A DNA stretch of 64,000 nucleotides, from positions 35,868 through 99,867 of the forward strand of contig JACAEF010000034.1 of NCBI GenBank assembly GCA_013388985.1, read 5' to 3'. How positions within the stretch are numbered: the stretch's first letter is position 1; each line of letters starts with the position of its first letter. Below are positions 26,975 to 35,616 of this stretch, in pieces. The stretch is from Rhodocyclaceae bacterium (GTDB lineage: Bacteria > Pseudomonadota > Gammaproteobacteria > Burkholderiales > Rhodocyclaceae). The notes under the pieces were generated by a model. That model did no database searches. It saw only the letters and a program-made list of their open reading frames with translations, and was not told the origin of the DNA. A program made the translations under genes and the position numbers.

Positions 26975-28516
26975 ATGGCCGATCTTGAATTCCAGATTCC
27001 GAAATACCGGGAATACCCTGAGGTGCCTGCGCTCCAGCCGGGCGCGATGGCGCATTCGCGTCCGCACGTCGCCAGCGAGAAGATTCAGGAAGCCCTGGGC
27101 TTCCAGGGCAAGCTCGATGACGACTGGCAGGCCACCCATGACAAGGCGATCGCCAAATTCGGCGAGCTGCTCGGCAAATACCGCTCCCTCAAGGTGTTCA
27201 TGGATGCCTGCGTGCATTGCGGCTCATGCACCGACAAGTGCCACTACTTCATCGGCACGAGCGACCCGAAAAACATGCCGGTGGCGCGTCAGGAGCTGAT
27301 GCGCTCGGTCTATCGGCGCTATTTCACCCTCGCCGGCAAACTCTTCCCCGGCTTGGTCGGCGCGAAAGACCTGACCCGCGAGCTGCTCGACGAGTGGTAC
27401 AGCTATTTCTGGCAGTGTTCGGAATGCCGTCGCTGCTCGGTATTCTGCCCTTACGGCATCGATACCGCCGAGGTCACGATGGCGGCACGCCACATCCTCG
27501 ACACGGTCGGTTATGGCCAGAAATACTCCAACGAGATCATCGGCAAGGTCTTCAAGATTGGCAACAACCTCGGCCTGCCCGGCCCCGCGCTGGAAGATAC
27601 CTTGCAGGGGCTCGAAGAAGACGTCAAGGAAGACACGGGCGTCGACGTCAAGTATCCGCTCGATGCCCAGGGCGCCGAAGTCCTGCTGGTCACGCCGTCG
27701 GCCGACTTCTTCGCCGAGCCGCACATCGAATCGCTGATCGGCTACGGCAAGGTCTTCCACGCCGCGGGAATTTCCTGGACGTTCTCCTCCTACGCTTCCG
27801 AAGCCGGCAACTTCGGCCTGTTCGATGGCAGCTACGAGACGATGCGCAAGGTCGCGCTGCGTATCCGCCAGGCCGCGCTCGAACTCGGCGTCAAACGCAT
27901 CGTCGTCGGCGAATGCGGCCATGCCTGGCGCGTCGCCTACGCGTTCTGGAACACCTTGAACGGCATCGGCGCCGGCGCGAATGACCCATTTGCCATCGAG
28001 TTGCAGAAACAGCTCGATCCACGCTACCCGCAGCCCTCGCACATCTGCGAATTCACCTGGGACCTGATCCAGCAGGGGCGTCTGAAGTTCGACAAGGAAG
28101 CCAACGACCATCGCGTCATCACCTTCCACGACTCCTGCAACGTTGCCCGCGCTTCGCGCATGGGCGGCTATCCCGGCGGGCAATTCGACATTCCGCGCAA
28201 CATCATAAAGGCGGTGGCCAACAACTTCGTCGAGATGGCGCCGGAGACGATCCGCGAAGTGACGTTCTGCTGCGGCGGTGGCGGCGGCATCCTCACCGAT
28301 GAGCTCATCGAGGCGCGTGTCAAGGGCGCTTTCCCGCGCATGGAAGCGCTGCAGCAGGTGGTCGAGAAGCATGGTGTCAATTTCATGGCCACCATCTGTG
28401 CGATCTGCAAGGCGCAATTCACCAAGGTTCTACCGTACTACGGCTTCAACATGCGACTGGTCGGAGGCGTGCATCAGCTGGTCAGCACCGCGATACGCCT
28501 CGGCAACGAACATTGA
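26975..28516 (+). CDS. dsrK: DsrK, HdrD-like iron-sulfur subunit
   Basis: 513 residues, cytoplasmic face of the DsrMKJOP complex. Two [4Fe-4S] motifs (CVHCGSCTDKCHYF, CSECRRCSVFCPYG) lead into a heterodisulfide-reductase-like part with CNVARASR and CCGGGGGILTDE, the noncubane cluster site thought to act on the DsrC disulfide or trisulfide. It is one base from dsrM and 32 bp from dsrL. Confidence 0.97.
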   Translation: MADLEFQIPKYREYPEVPALQPGAMAHSRPHVASEKIQEALGFQGKLDDDWQATHDKAIAKFGELLGKYRSLKVFMDACVHCGSCTDKCHYFIGTSDPKNMPVARQELMRSVYRRYFTLAGKLFPGLVGAKDLTRELLDEWYSYFWQCSECRRCSVFCPYGIDTAEVTMAARHILDTVGYGQKYSNEIIGKVFKIGNNLGLPGPALEDTLQGLEEDVKEDTGVDVKYPLDAQGAEVLLVTPSADFFAEPHIESLIGYGKVFHAAGISWTFSSYASEAGNFGLFDGSYETMRKVALRIRQAALELGVKRIVVGECGHAWRVAYAFWNTLNGIGAGANDPFAIELQKQLDPRYPQPSHICEFTWDLIQQGRLKFDKEANDHRVITFHDSCNVARASRMGGYPGGQFDIPRNIIKAVANNFVEMAPETIREVTFCCGGGGGILTDELIEARVKGAFPRMEALQQVVEKHGVNFMATICAICKAQFTKVLPYYGFNMRLVGGVHQLVSTAIRLGNEH

Positions 28517-28548
28517 TCCAACAACCCGATAAACACACGGAGACGACG

Positions 28549-30516
28549 ATGTCAGCGACCCCCGAAACGACAAACGTGAAGTTGACCTTCCGCCATTTCA
28601 AGGATGGTGAAAAGCCGGACAGCTACAAGCGCTGGCAAGACAAGATCTTCCAGGCGGGCTGGTCCTACAAGTGCCCGACCTACATCCAGTCCACGCCGCC
28701 GTGTCAGGGCTCCTGCCCGTCGGGAGAAGACATCCGCAGCTATCTGAACATCGTGCGCGGCATCGAGAAACCACCGGTCGGCGCCGATGGCAAGCCGGTC
28801 ATGCCCTGGCAGGAATATGCCTGGCGGCGTCTGACCGAAGCCAACCCCTTCCCGGCGGTGATGGGCCGTGTCTGCCCCGCACCCTGCGAGTCGGGGTGCA
28901 ACCGCAATCAGGTCGAAGACCACGTCGGCATCAATTCGGTCGAGCATTATCTGGGCGAATACGCGATCAAGAACAACCTGCAATTCAAGAAGCCCGAGAA
29001 GCTCACCGGCAAGAAAGTGGCGGTGATCGGCGGCGGTCCGGCCGGCCTGTCGGTCGCCTACCAGCTGGCGCTGAAGGGCCACTCGGTGACGATCTTCGAC
29101 GACCATGACAAGCTCGGCGGCATGATGCGCTATGGCATTCCCGGCTACCGCACGCCGCGCGAAGTGCTCGATGCCGAAATCCAGCGCATCCTCAACCTCG
29201 GCGTCGAGACGCGCATGAACTGCAAGGTCGGCGTCGACATCACGATCGACCAGATCCGCAAGGACTTCGACGCCGTCTTCCTCGGTCTCGGCGCCCAGGG
29301 CGGCCGCCAGCTGCCCGCCGAAGGCGCGGAAAACACGCCGAACGTCGTCACCGCGACCGCCTTCCTGAAAGCCTTCAACGACGGCCGTCTGAAGTCGGTC
29401 GGCAAAAACGTCGTCGTCGTCGGCGGAGGCGACACCTCGATGGACGTCGCCACCGTGGCCCGTCGCCTCGGCCACATCGACAAGATCAACCCGACCGACT
29501 GGGAAGCCGCGATCGCCGGCCACCTCGCCCAGGACGTCGCCAACATTTCGCAGCGCCAGGGCGCCAACGTCGTGCTGACCTCGGTGTTCATGACCGCCAG
29601 CAAGCATGAAATCGAACATGCTCAGTCCGAAGGCATCGAGATCATGCAAGGCTGGATGCCGGTGGCCGTGATCAAGGGCGCGGATGGCCGCGCTACCGCG
29701 CTGCGCGTCAGGCAATGCGAAGCCAAGATGGTGGGTGGTAAGCTCGATATCAAGCCGATCGAAGGCACCGAGAAGGATCTGCCGGCCGACCTGATCGTCT
29801 CGGCGATCGGCCAGACCATCGACCTCACGGGTCTGTCCGAATTCGACAACGGCAAGGGCGGCGTCACCGCCGACCGCAACTATCAGGTGCAGGGCAAGCC
29901 CGGCGTGTTCTGCGGCGGTGACGTGATCCGCCCGCACCTGCTGACCACCGCGATCGGCCATGGAGCGATCGCCGCCGATGGCATCGATCAGTTCCTGCAA
30001 GGCCTCGAGGTCGGCAAGCGGCCGAAGATCGACGTGCATTACTTCGACCTGCTGCGCAAGTATCATGAAAAAGGCGTCGAATTCCACGAGATCCATGGCC
30101 CGATCCGCGGTTCTTCGGAATCGAAGGATGTGATCCACAACTTCGACAACCGCGCCGACCGCTACATCATTCCGCACACCGAGCTGTTCCTCGGCCACTT
30201 CCAATACACGCCGCGCAACAAGCGCAAGATCGTCCATCTGACCAAGGAAGAGGCGCTCGGCAACTTCGAGGAGCGCCTCGAACCGCTGAACGATCAGCAG
30301 GTGGTGGCCGAAGCGAAGCGCTGCATGAGCTGCGGCCTGTGCTTCGAGTGCGACAACTGCGTCGTCTATTGCCCGCAGACGGCCGTCTATCGCGTCAAGA
30401 AGACCGAGGCGACGACCGGCCGCTATGTCGCCACCGACTACGACAAGTGCATCGGCTGCCACATCTGCCACGATGTCTGCCCGACCGGCTACATCCAGAT
30501 GGGCCTCGGTGAATAA
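28549..30516 (+). CDS. dsrL: DsrL, NAD(P)H:acceptor oxidoreductase
   Basis: 655 residues. An iron-sulfur flavoprotein related to the small subunit of glutamate synthase: N-terminal cysteines (CQGSCPSGEDIRSYL, CPAPCESGCNRNQ), FAD site IGGGPAGLSVAYQLA, NAD(P)H site VGGGDTSMDVATVARRLG, and a C-terminal two-cluster ferredoxin domain (CMSCGLCFECDNC, CIGCHICHDVCPTGYI). It takes electrons from rDsrAB and reduces NAD(P)+. Its presence is the best marker that this Dsr system runs in the oxidative direction. Confidence 0.97.
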   Translation: MSATPETTNVKLTFRHFKDGEKPDSYKRWQDKIFQAGWSYKCPTYIQSTPPCQGSCPSGEDIRSYLNIVRGIEKPPVGADGKPVMPWQEYAWRRLTEANPFPAVMGRVCPAPCESGCNRNQVEDHVGINSVEHYLGEYAIKNNLQFKKPEKLTGKKVAVIGGGPAGLSVAYQLALKGHSVTIFDDHDKLGGMMRYGIPGYRTPREVLDAEIQRILNLGVETRMNCKVGVDITIDQIRKDFDAVFLGLGAQGGRQLPAEGAENTPNVVTATAFLKAFNDGRLKSVGKNVVVVGGGDTSMDVATVARRLGHIDKINPTDWEAAIAGHLAQDVANISQRQGANVVLTSVFMTASKHEIEHAQSEGIEIMQGWMPVAVIKGADGRATALRVRQCEAKMVGGKLDIKPIEGTEKDLPADLIVSAIGQTIDLTGLSEFDNGKGGVTADRNYQVQGKPGVFCGGDVIRPHLLTTAIGHGAIAADGIDQFLQGLEVGKRPKIDVHYFDLLRKYHEKGVEFHEIHGPIRGSSESKDVIHNFDNRADRYIIPHTELFLGHFQYTPRNKRKIVHLTKEEALGNFEERLEPLNDQQVVAEAKRCMSCGLCFECDNCVVYCPQTAVYRVKKTEATTGRYVATDYDKCIGCHICHDVCPTGYIQMGLGE

Positions 30517-30543
30517 ACCGGAGGACAAGGGGTAAGGAGGAGT

Positions 30544-30924
30544 ATGGCCATCATGAAACAGACGCTCGCGGCGCTGGCGGCGGTCCTGCTGCTTGCCCCT
30601 GTTCTCGCCAGCGCAGGCACGCCGAAGCCGGATCTCAAGATCGAGAACCCGGGAAGCTGCATCGCGCCGGTGCCCGAGATGCGCCGCAATCACATGGAGA
30701 TGTTGAAGCACACGCGCGACCGGACCCTGCGCCAAGGCATCCGCGGCGAGAAGGCGAGCCTCAACGGGTGCATCAACTGCCATGCCAGCAAGACCACCGG
30801 CTCGGTGCTCGGCCAGGGGGGCTTCTGTCAGGAATGCCATACCTATGCCGCCGTCAAGCTGGATTGCTGGGATTGTCATCAACCCAAGGCCGGCAATCAT
30901 GAGGCCGTGGGAGTCAAGCCATGA
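30544..30924 (+). CDS. dsrJ: DsrJ, periplasmic triheme cytochrome c
   Basis: 126 residues with a signal peptide (TLAALAAVLLLAPVLASA) and three CXXCH haem sites (CINCH, CQECH, CWDCH). A non-haem Cys in NPGSCIAP is well placed to be the distal ligand known from Allochromatium DsrJ, where one haem has His/Cys ligation. It is the periplasmic part of DsrMKJOP. GGAGGAG precedes the ATG; the stop overlaps dsrO. Confidence 0.97.
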   Translation: MAIMKQTLAALAAVLLLAPVLASAGTPKPDLKIENPGSCIAPVPEMRRNHMEMLKHTRDRTLRQGIRGEKASLNGCINCHASKTTGSVLGQGGFCQECHTYAAVKLDCWDCHQPKAGNHEAVGVKP

Positions 30925-31682
30925 GCGAACCGCAAGACCGCATCGAAAACAAATCGCGCCGCAGTTTCGTCGGAGCGGCGGCCGTTGCCGGCGCGAGTGC
31001 CGGTGTCGCCGCGCTGGCGCCCGGGCTGAAGCTGATCGAAGTCGCCGGTGCCGCGCCCCGGGCGCCCGGCGAGCCCGCCTCTTCCGCGGTGCGCTGGGGC
31101 ATGCTGATCGACACGACCAAATGCGCGAGCGGCTGCGATGCCTGCGTGAAGGCATGTGCGACGGAAAACGGCATCAACGAGACCGTCAAGGATCCGCGCC
31201 AGGGTTCCCAGTGGATCCGCAAGATCGACCTGAAAGATCCCAAGACGGGCCAGGAGTATTCGCTGCCGATGCTTTGCCAGCACTGCGAGCATCCGCCCTG
31301 CGTCGATGTCTGTCCTACCGGCGCCTCGATGAAACGCGCCGACGGCATCGTGCTCGTCGACCGCCACATCTGCATCGGCTGCCGTTACTGCATGATGGCC
31401 TGCCCCTACAAGGCGCGCTCGCTGGTGCATATGCCGCTCACCGAGCAAAACCCGTTGGTGCCCCGTGGCCAGGGTTGCGTCGAAGCCTGCACCTTCTGCG
31501 TCCAGCGCGTCGACCGCGGCCAGCAGCCCGCCTGTGTCGAGGCCTGCCCGGAAAAAGCCATGTTGTTCGGCAATCTCAACGACCCGAACAGCGAGATCGC
31601 CCAACGCGTCGCGAAAGAAAAGACGACGCAGGTGCGCGCCGATCTCAAACTGAATCTCGGTGTGCGTTACCAGGGAATCTGA
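30921..31682 (+). CDS. dsrO: DsrO, periplasmic ferredoxin-like subunit
   Basis: 253 residues with a twin-arginine signal (NKSRRSFVGAAAVAGASAG), so exported folded. It has a four-cluster arrangement of cysteine motifs (CASGCDACVKAC, CQHCEHPPCVDVC, CIGCRYCMMAC, CTFCVQRVDRG followed by CVEAC), as in NrfC/HybA-type proteins. It connects DsrJ and DsrP electronically. Four-base overlap with dsrJ. Confidence 0.96.
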   Translation: MSEPQDRIENKSRRSFVGAAAVAGASAGVAALAPGLKLIEVAGAAPRAPGEPASSAVRWGMLIDTTKCASGCDACVKACATENGINETVKDPRQGSQWIRKIDLKDPKTGQEYSLPMLCQHCEHPPCVDVCPTGASMKRADGIVLVDRHICIGCRYCMMACPYKARSLVHMPLTEQNPLVPRGQGCVEACTFCVQRVDRGQQPACVEACPEKAMLFGNLNDPNSEIAQRVAKEKTTQVRADLKLNLGVRYQGI

Positions 31683-31687
31683 CCGCC

Positions 31688-32893
31688 ATGCAATCCGCAC
31701 TCACCCAACGTCTGCGCATTCCCAACTTCTACTGGCTCGCAGCCATCGGCGCCATCATCAGCGCGGCTGGCACGCTCGCCGCCTTCTACATGGAGCACCA
31801 TGGCCACCAGGTGACCGGCATGAACAACCAGGTCTTCTGGGGCCTGCCGCATGTATTCGCGATCTTCCTGATCGTCGGTGCCTCGGGTGTGCTCAACGTC
31901 GCCTCGATCGGCACCGTCTTCGGCAAGAAGGTCTACAAGCCGCGCGGACCGCTTTCGGGCCTGCTGGCGATCACCATGCTGGCCGCCGGTCTGTTCGTCA
32001 TCATGCTCGACCTCGGCCGCGCCGATCGCCTGATCGTCGCGATGACCCATGTCAACTGGACTTCGGTGTTCGGCTGGAACATGGTGCTCTATCCGGTATT
32101 TTTCGGCCTGGTAGGCCTCTATGTGTGGCTGTTGCTCGACCGCAAGATGTACGCCTACTCCAAGGCGGCGGGCACGGCCGCCTTCATCTGGCGGCTGGTG
32201 ATGACCACCGGCACCGGCTCGATCTTCGGCTTCGTCGTCGCCCGCCAGGCCTACAACTCGGCCATCATCGCGCCGATGTTCATCATCATGTCGTTCGCCT
32301 GGGGCCTGGCGATGTTCCTGATCTTCCAGGCCGCCATGTACAAATGGGAAGGCAGCCAGCTCGACGAGGAGATCCGCCAGCGGCTCAACAAACTGCTGGG
32401 AACGTTCGTCGCGGCGGTCGCCTATTTCGTCGTCGTCTATCACCTCACCAACCTCTACTACGCGAAGCAGACCGCCTTCGAGACCTTCATCCTGGTCTCC
32501 GGCGGCATCTATCCGCAACTCTTCTGGGGCGGTTTCGTCGTCGTCGGCACGATCCTGCCTTTGCTGTTCGTCTTCGTCCCGGCGCTGCGCAGCATGGCCT
32601 CGTCCAGCGTGCTGGCGTCGATTTTCACCATCCTGGGCGGGCTGGCCTTCCTGTATGTCTTCATCATCGGCGGGCAAGCCTATCCGCTCGAGATGTTCCC
32701 GGGCATGGAAGTGAAGAGCAGCTTCTTCGACGGCGTGGTCGATCCCTATGTGCCCAGCCTGCCCGAATTCCTGCTCAGCATCGGCGGATTCGGCCTGTTT
32801 TTCCTGCTCAGCCTGATCGTCGTGCAGATCCTGCCTTTCATGCCGCAGGACGACATGGCCCAGTTGCGAGCATCGGGCGCACTTCAAGATTGA
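31688..32893 (+). CDS. dsrP: DsrP, NrfD-like membrane subunit
   Basis: 401 residues with about ten membrane helices, NrfD/PsrC family, the quinone-interacting anchor of DsrO. The ATG of MQSALTQRLRIPNFYW is used; the 703-residue track ORF starting far upstream is the same frame running back through dsrO and is not a real fusion. It is six bases after dsrO. Haem b binding has been reported for DsrP of other bacteria. Confidence 0.95.
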   Translation: MQSALTQRLRIPNFYWLAAIGAIISAAGTLAAFYMEHHGHQVTGMNNQVFWGLPHVFAIFLIVGASGVLNVASIGTVFGKKVYKPRGPLSGLLAITMLAAGLFVIMLDLGRADRLIVAMTHVNWTSVFGWNMVLYPVFFGLVGLYVWLLLDRKMYAYSKAAGTAAFIWRLVMTTGTGSIFGFVVARQAYNSAIIAPMFIIMSFAWGLAMFLIFQAAMYKWEGSQLDEEIRQRLNKLLGTFVAAVAYFVVVYHLTNLYYAKQTAFETFILVSGGIYPQLFWGGFVVVGTILPLLFVFVPALRSMASSSVLASIFTILGGLAFLYVFIIGGQAYPLEMFPGMEVKSSFFDGVVDPYVPSLPEFLLSIGGFGLFFLLSLIVVQILPFMPQDDMAQLRASGALQD

Positions 32894-32908
32894 GGCCTCT
32901 TGCGCGGC

Positions 32909-32928
32909 CGGGCCCCTTCGGGGGCCCG
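32909..32928 (+). other. UUCG tetraloop hairpin between dsrP and dsrN
   Basis: Perfect 8-bp stem CGGGCCCC/GGGGCCCG closed by TTCG, 15 bp after the dsrP stop. This is an extra-stable RNA hairpin class. No T run follows, so it may mark an RNA end or slow 3' decay of the upstream message. Confidence 0.6.
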
Positions 32929-32947
32929 CCGGGCGACGGTATCGTCC

Positions 32948-34369
32948 ATGCACCGTTTCCTGATCTCCGCCGCGCACAAATCTTCGGGCAAGACCACGCT
33001 CTCCATCGGCCTGGGCGCGGCTTTGCGCGCCCGCGGCCTCGCCGTCCAGCCTTTCAAGAAAGGCCCCGACTACATCGATCCGCTCTGGCTGTCGAAGGCC
33101 GCCGGCCGCGGCTGCCGCAATCTCGACTTCTTCCTTTCCCCGCACGACGAAATCCTCCGGCAATTCAGCCATGGCTTCGATGCCGACGTCTGTCTGGTCG
33201 AAGGCAACAAGGGCCTTTACGATGGCCTCGCCCTCGATGGCAGCAACAGCAATGCCGCGCTCGCGCGGCTGCTCGACCTGCCGGTGATCCTCGTCCTCGA
33301 CGCGCGCGGCCAGACCCGCGGCATCGCGCCGCTGATCCTCGGCTATCAGGCTTTCGACCCGGCGATCCGCATCGCCGGTGTGATCCTCAACCGCTTGGGC
33401 GGCAGCCGCCACGAAGCCAAGCTGCGCGCCGTCGTCGAGCACTACACCAACGTGCCGGTGCTCGGCGCGATCCACGAAGATCCGCAGCTGGCCGTGGTCG
33501 AACGCCATCTCGGCCTGATGCCGGCGAACGAGGCGGCGCATGCCGAGCAAACCATCGCGGCAATCGCCGGCCGCATCGCGCAGCAGGTCGATCTCGACCG
33601 TCTGCTCGCCATCAGCGCCACCGACGTGCCGCTGGCTCCACCGCCGCCCCGTCCCGTTCCACCGCAACCAACGGTCCGCGTCGCCATTGCCCGTGACGCC
33701 GCCTTCGGCTTCTACTACACCGACGATCTCGAAGCGCTCCAGGATGCCGGCGCCGAGCTGGTGCCCTTCGATACGCTCCGCGATGCCCACCTCCCCCCCT
33801 GCGACGCGCTATTGATCGGCGGCGGGTTTCCAGAATCCTTTCTCGACGAGCTGTCCGCCAATGCCAGCCTGCGCAACGAGATTCGCGCCGCCATCGCGGC
33901 CGGCCTGCCCACCTATGCCGAATGCGGCGGACTGATGTATCTCGCCCGCTCGATCACCTGGCATGGCAAGACCCGGCCGATGGTCGGCGTGATTCCCGGC
34001 GACATCTTCATGCACGACAAACCGGTCGGGCGTGGCTATGTGATCATCGAGCCCACGGCTGACCATCCGTGGTGGCAGACGGAAGCGGCGTCGGGGTGCC
34101 GTCCCGGCAGCGCCGACTTTCCTGTCCTTCATGCCCACGAATTCCATTATTCCGAGATTCGTGGTCTGCCGTCCAACCAGCCTTATGCCTACCGGGTCAA
34201 ACGCGGTCATGGCATCGACGGCCAGCACGATGGCATCGTTTGCCACAACCTGCTGGCGGCTTATACCCATTTGCGCGCCACGGCCGGTTGCGACTGGCCG
34301 AACCGCTTCATCCGCTTCGCCAGACAATGTACCATCCAGACTTCGGAGGCCGCCCCATGTTCACCCTGA
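32948..34369 (+). CDS. dsrN: DsrN, sirohaem amidase (CobB/CbiA family)
   Basis: 473 residues, same fold as cobyrinic acid a,c-diamide synthase. ATP site AAHKSSGKTTLSIGL, KKGPDYIDPLW, and the glutamine amidotransferase Cys in PTYAECGGLMYLA. In sulfur oxidisers it makes the sirohaem amide cofactor of DsrAB. Near residue 383 it carries GCRPGSADF from repeat copy 7, just before the conserved HAHEFHYSE. Its last codons overlap the dsrR start. Confidence 0.95.
   Translation: MHRFLISAAHKSSGKTTLSIGLGAALRARGLAVQPFKKGPDYIDPLWLSKAAGRGCRNLDFFLSPHDEILRQFSHGFDADVCLVEGNKGLYDGLALDGSNSNAALARLLDLPVILVLDARGQTRGIAPLILGYQAFDPAIRIAGVILNRLGGSRHEAKLRAVVEHYTNVPVLGAIHEDPQLAVVERHLGLMPANEAAHAEQTIAAIAGRIAQQVDLDRLLAISATDVPLAPPPPRPVPPQPTVRVAIARDAAFGFYYTDDLEALQDAGAELVPFDTLRDAHLPPCDALLIGGGFPESFLDELSANASLRNEIRAAIAAGLPTYAECGGLMYLARSITWHGKTRPMVGVIPGDIFMHDKPVGRGYVIIEPTADHPWWQTEAASGCRPGSADFPVLHAHEFHYSEIRGLPSNQPYAYRVKRGHGIDGQHDGIVCHNLLAAYTHLRATAGCDWPNRFIRFARQCTIQTSEAAPCSP
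34096..34121 (+). repeat. Dispersed 26-bp repeat, copy 7 (inside dsrN)
   Basis: One change from consensus (CGGC for CGCC). It encodes CRPGSADF, the same frame as in queG. Confidence 0.93.
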
Positions 34370-34728
34370 CCCAAGCCGCTGCCCGGCAGATCCTTACGGC
34401 CGCCGCGGCTTACCGAAACGATGACGATGAAACGCCCTGCCTGCGCGTCGCGGCCAAGATCGAGGAGGGTGAGATCATCTACGGCATGGGCTTCGACGAA
34501 CAACGCGAACAGGATACGGTCGTCGAATCCTGCGGCATCACCATCCTGATCTCGCCGCTCAGCCGCGACCTGCTTTCCGGTACGACGCTCGACTTCGTCG
34601 AACTGCGTCCCGGCGAGTTCCAATTCATCTTCCTGCCAGCCGAAGTAGCGCAGGATCGAGGCGGCTGCGCCAGCCGTGGCAGCGGCTGCGGCGGCTGCGG
34701 CGGCGGCTCGGCAGGAGGCTGCGGCTGA
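34357..34728 (+). CDS. dsrR: DsrR, A-type scaffold-like protein
   Basis: 123 residues. IscA-like fold ([41 protein letters not shown]). As in Allochromatium DsrR, the internal IscA cysteine is missing ([15 protein letters not shown]). Unusually, the C-terminus is a Gly/Cys tail ([20 protein letters not shown]) with five cysteines that could bind metal. It is linked to post-transcriptional control of dsr genes in Allochromatium. It overlaps dsrN by 13 bases; the ribosome binding site of the next gene lies in the tail codons. Confidence 0.9.
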   Translation: MFTLTQAAARQILTAAAAYRNDDDETPCLRVAAKIEEGEIIYGMGFDEQREQDTVVESCGITILISPLSRDLLSGTTLDFVELRPGEFQFIFLPAEVAQDRGGCASRGSGCGGCGGGSAGGCG

Positions 34729-34729
34729 G

Positions 34730-35539
34730 ATGACGCAATTCGTGCTTCCCGAAGTTCCCAGCCGCGGTGGAGCGCAACCCGGCACCGTCTATCTGGTCGG
34801 CGCCGGGCCGGGCGATCCGGAACTCTTGACGCTGCGCGCCCTGCGTCTGATCCGCGAAGCCGACGTGCTGGTCTATGACCAGCTCGTCTCGGATGCCATC
34901 CTCGGCCTCGTCAACCCGGCGGCCGAGCGCATCTATGCCGGCAAGCAGCGCGGCAACCACGCCGTGCCGCAGGAAGACCTCAATCTGCTGCTCGTCCAGC
35001 TCGCCAGGCGCGGCCAACGCGTCGTGCGTCTGAAAGGCGGCGATCCTTACACCTTCGGCCGCGGCGGCGAGGAAGTCGAGACGCTGCGCGAAAACGGCGT
35101 GCCCTTCGAGGTCGTGCCGGGGGTCACCGCGGCAGCCGGCGTCGCCGCCTACGCCGGCATTCCGCTCACGCACCGCAATTACGCCCAAGCCTGCGTCTTC
35201 GTCACCGGCCATCTGAAGGATGGCAGTATGAACCTCGACTGGCCGGGACTCGCGCGTCGCCGTCAGACCGTGATCATCTACATGGGCCTGCACGGCCTCT
35301 CCTATCTGTGCGAACAGCTGATCCTTCACGGCCTCCCGGCCGATTGGCCCGCGGCGATCGTCCAGCAGGGCACCACCCCGAACCAGCGCACGATCACCGG
35401 CACCCTGGCGACGCTGCCTGAACTGGCCGCCCAGGCCGGCTTGAAGCCCCCGACGCTGATCATCGTCGGCGAAGTCGTCCGGCTGCGGGACAAGCTCGCC
35501 TGGTTCGAGAAATACGACCCTACGACGAACGTGGATTAG
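34730..35539 (+). CDS. cobA: Uroporphyrinogen-III C-methyltransferase (SUMT)
   Basis: 269 residues. It methylates uroporphyrinogen III at C2 and C7 with SAM to give precorrin-2, the first committed step to sirohaem. [35 protein letters not shown] and [19 protein letters not shown] are SUMT signatures. It is the single-domain form without the CysG dehydrogenase/chelatase domain. AGGAGG lies within the dsrR tail. It supplies precursor for the DsrAB cofactor. Confidence 0.95.
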   Translation: MTQFVLPEVPSRGGAQPGTVYLVGAGPGDPELLTLRALRLIREADVLVYDQLVSDAILGLVNPAAERIYAGKQRGNHAVPQEDLNLLLVQLARRGQRVVRLKGGDPYTFGRGGEEVETLRENGVPFEVVPGVTAAAGVAAYAGIPLTHRNYAQACVFVTGHLKDGSMNLDWPGLARRRQTVIIYMGLHGLSYLCEQLILHGLPADWPAAIVQQGTTPNQRTITGTLATLPELAAQAGLKPPTLIIVGEVVRLRDKLAWFEKYDPTTNVD

Positions 35540-35616
35540 CTTGCTGCGATAGCAGGGCTTTTCTTCGAGTTATCTCAAGATCGCCGTCGGCCGCGTCGTT
35601 ATATCGTGGGAGTATC

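Noticed and set aside
30782-32893. 703-residue ORF suggesting a fused DsrP
   Set aside because: The upstream 300 residues are dsrO read in another frame; the true dsrP starts at 31688 after the dsrO stop.
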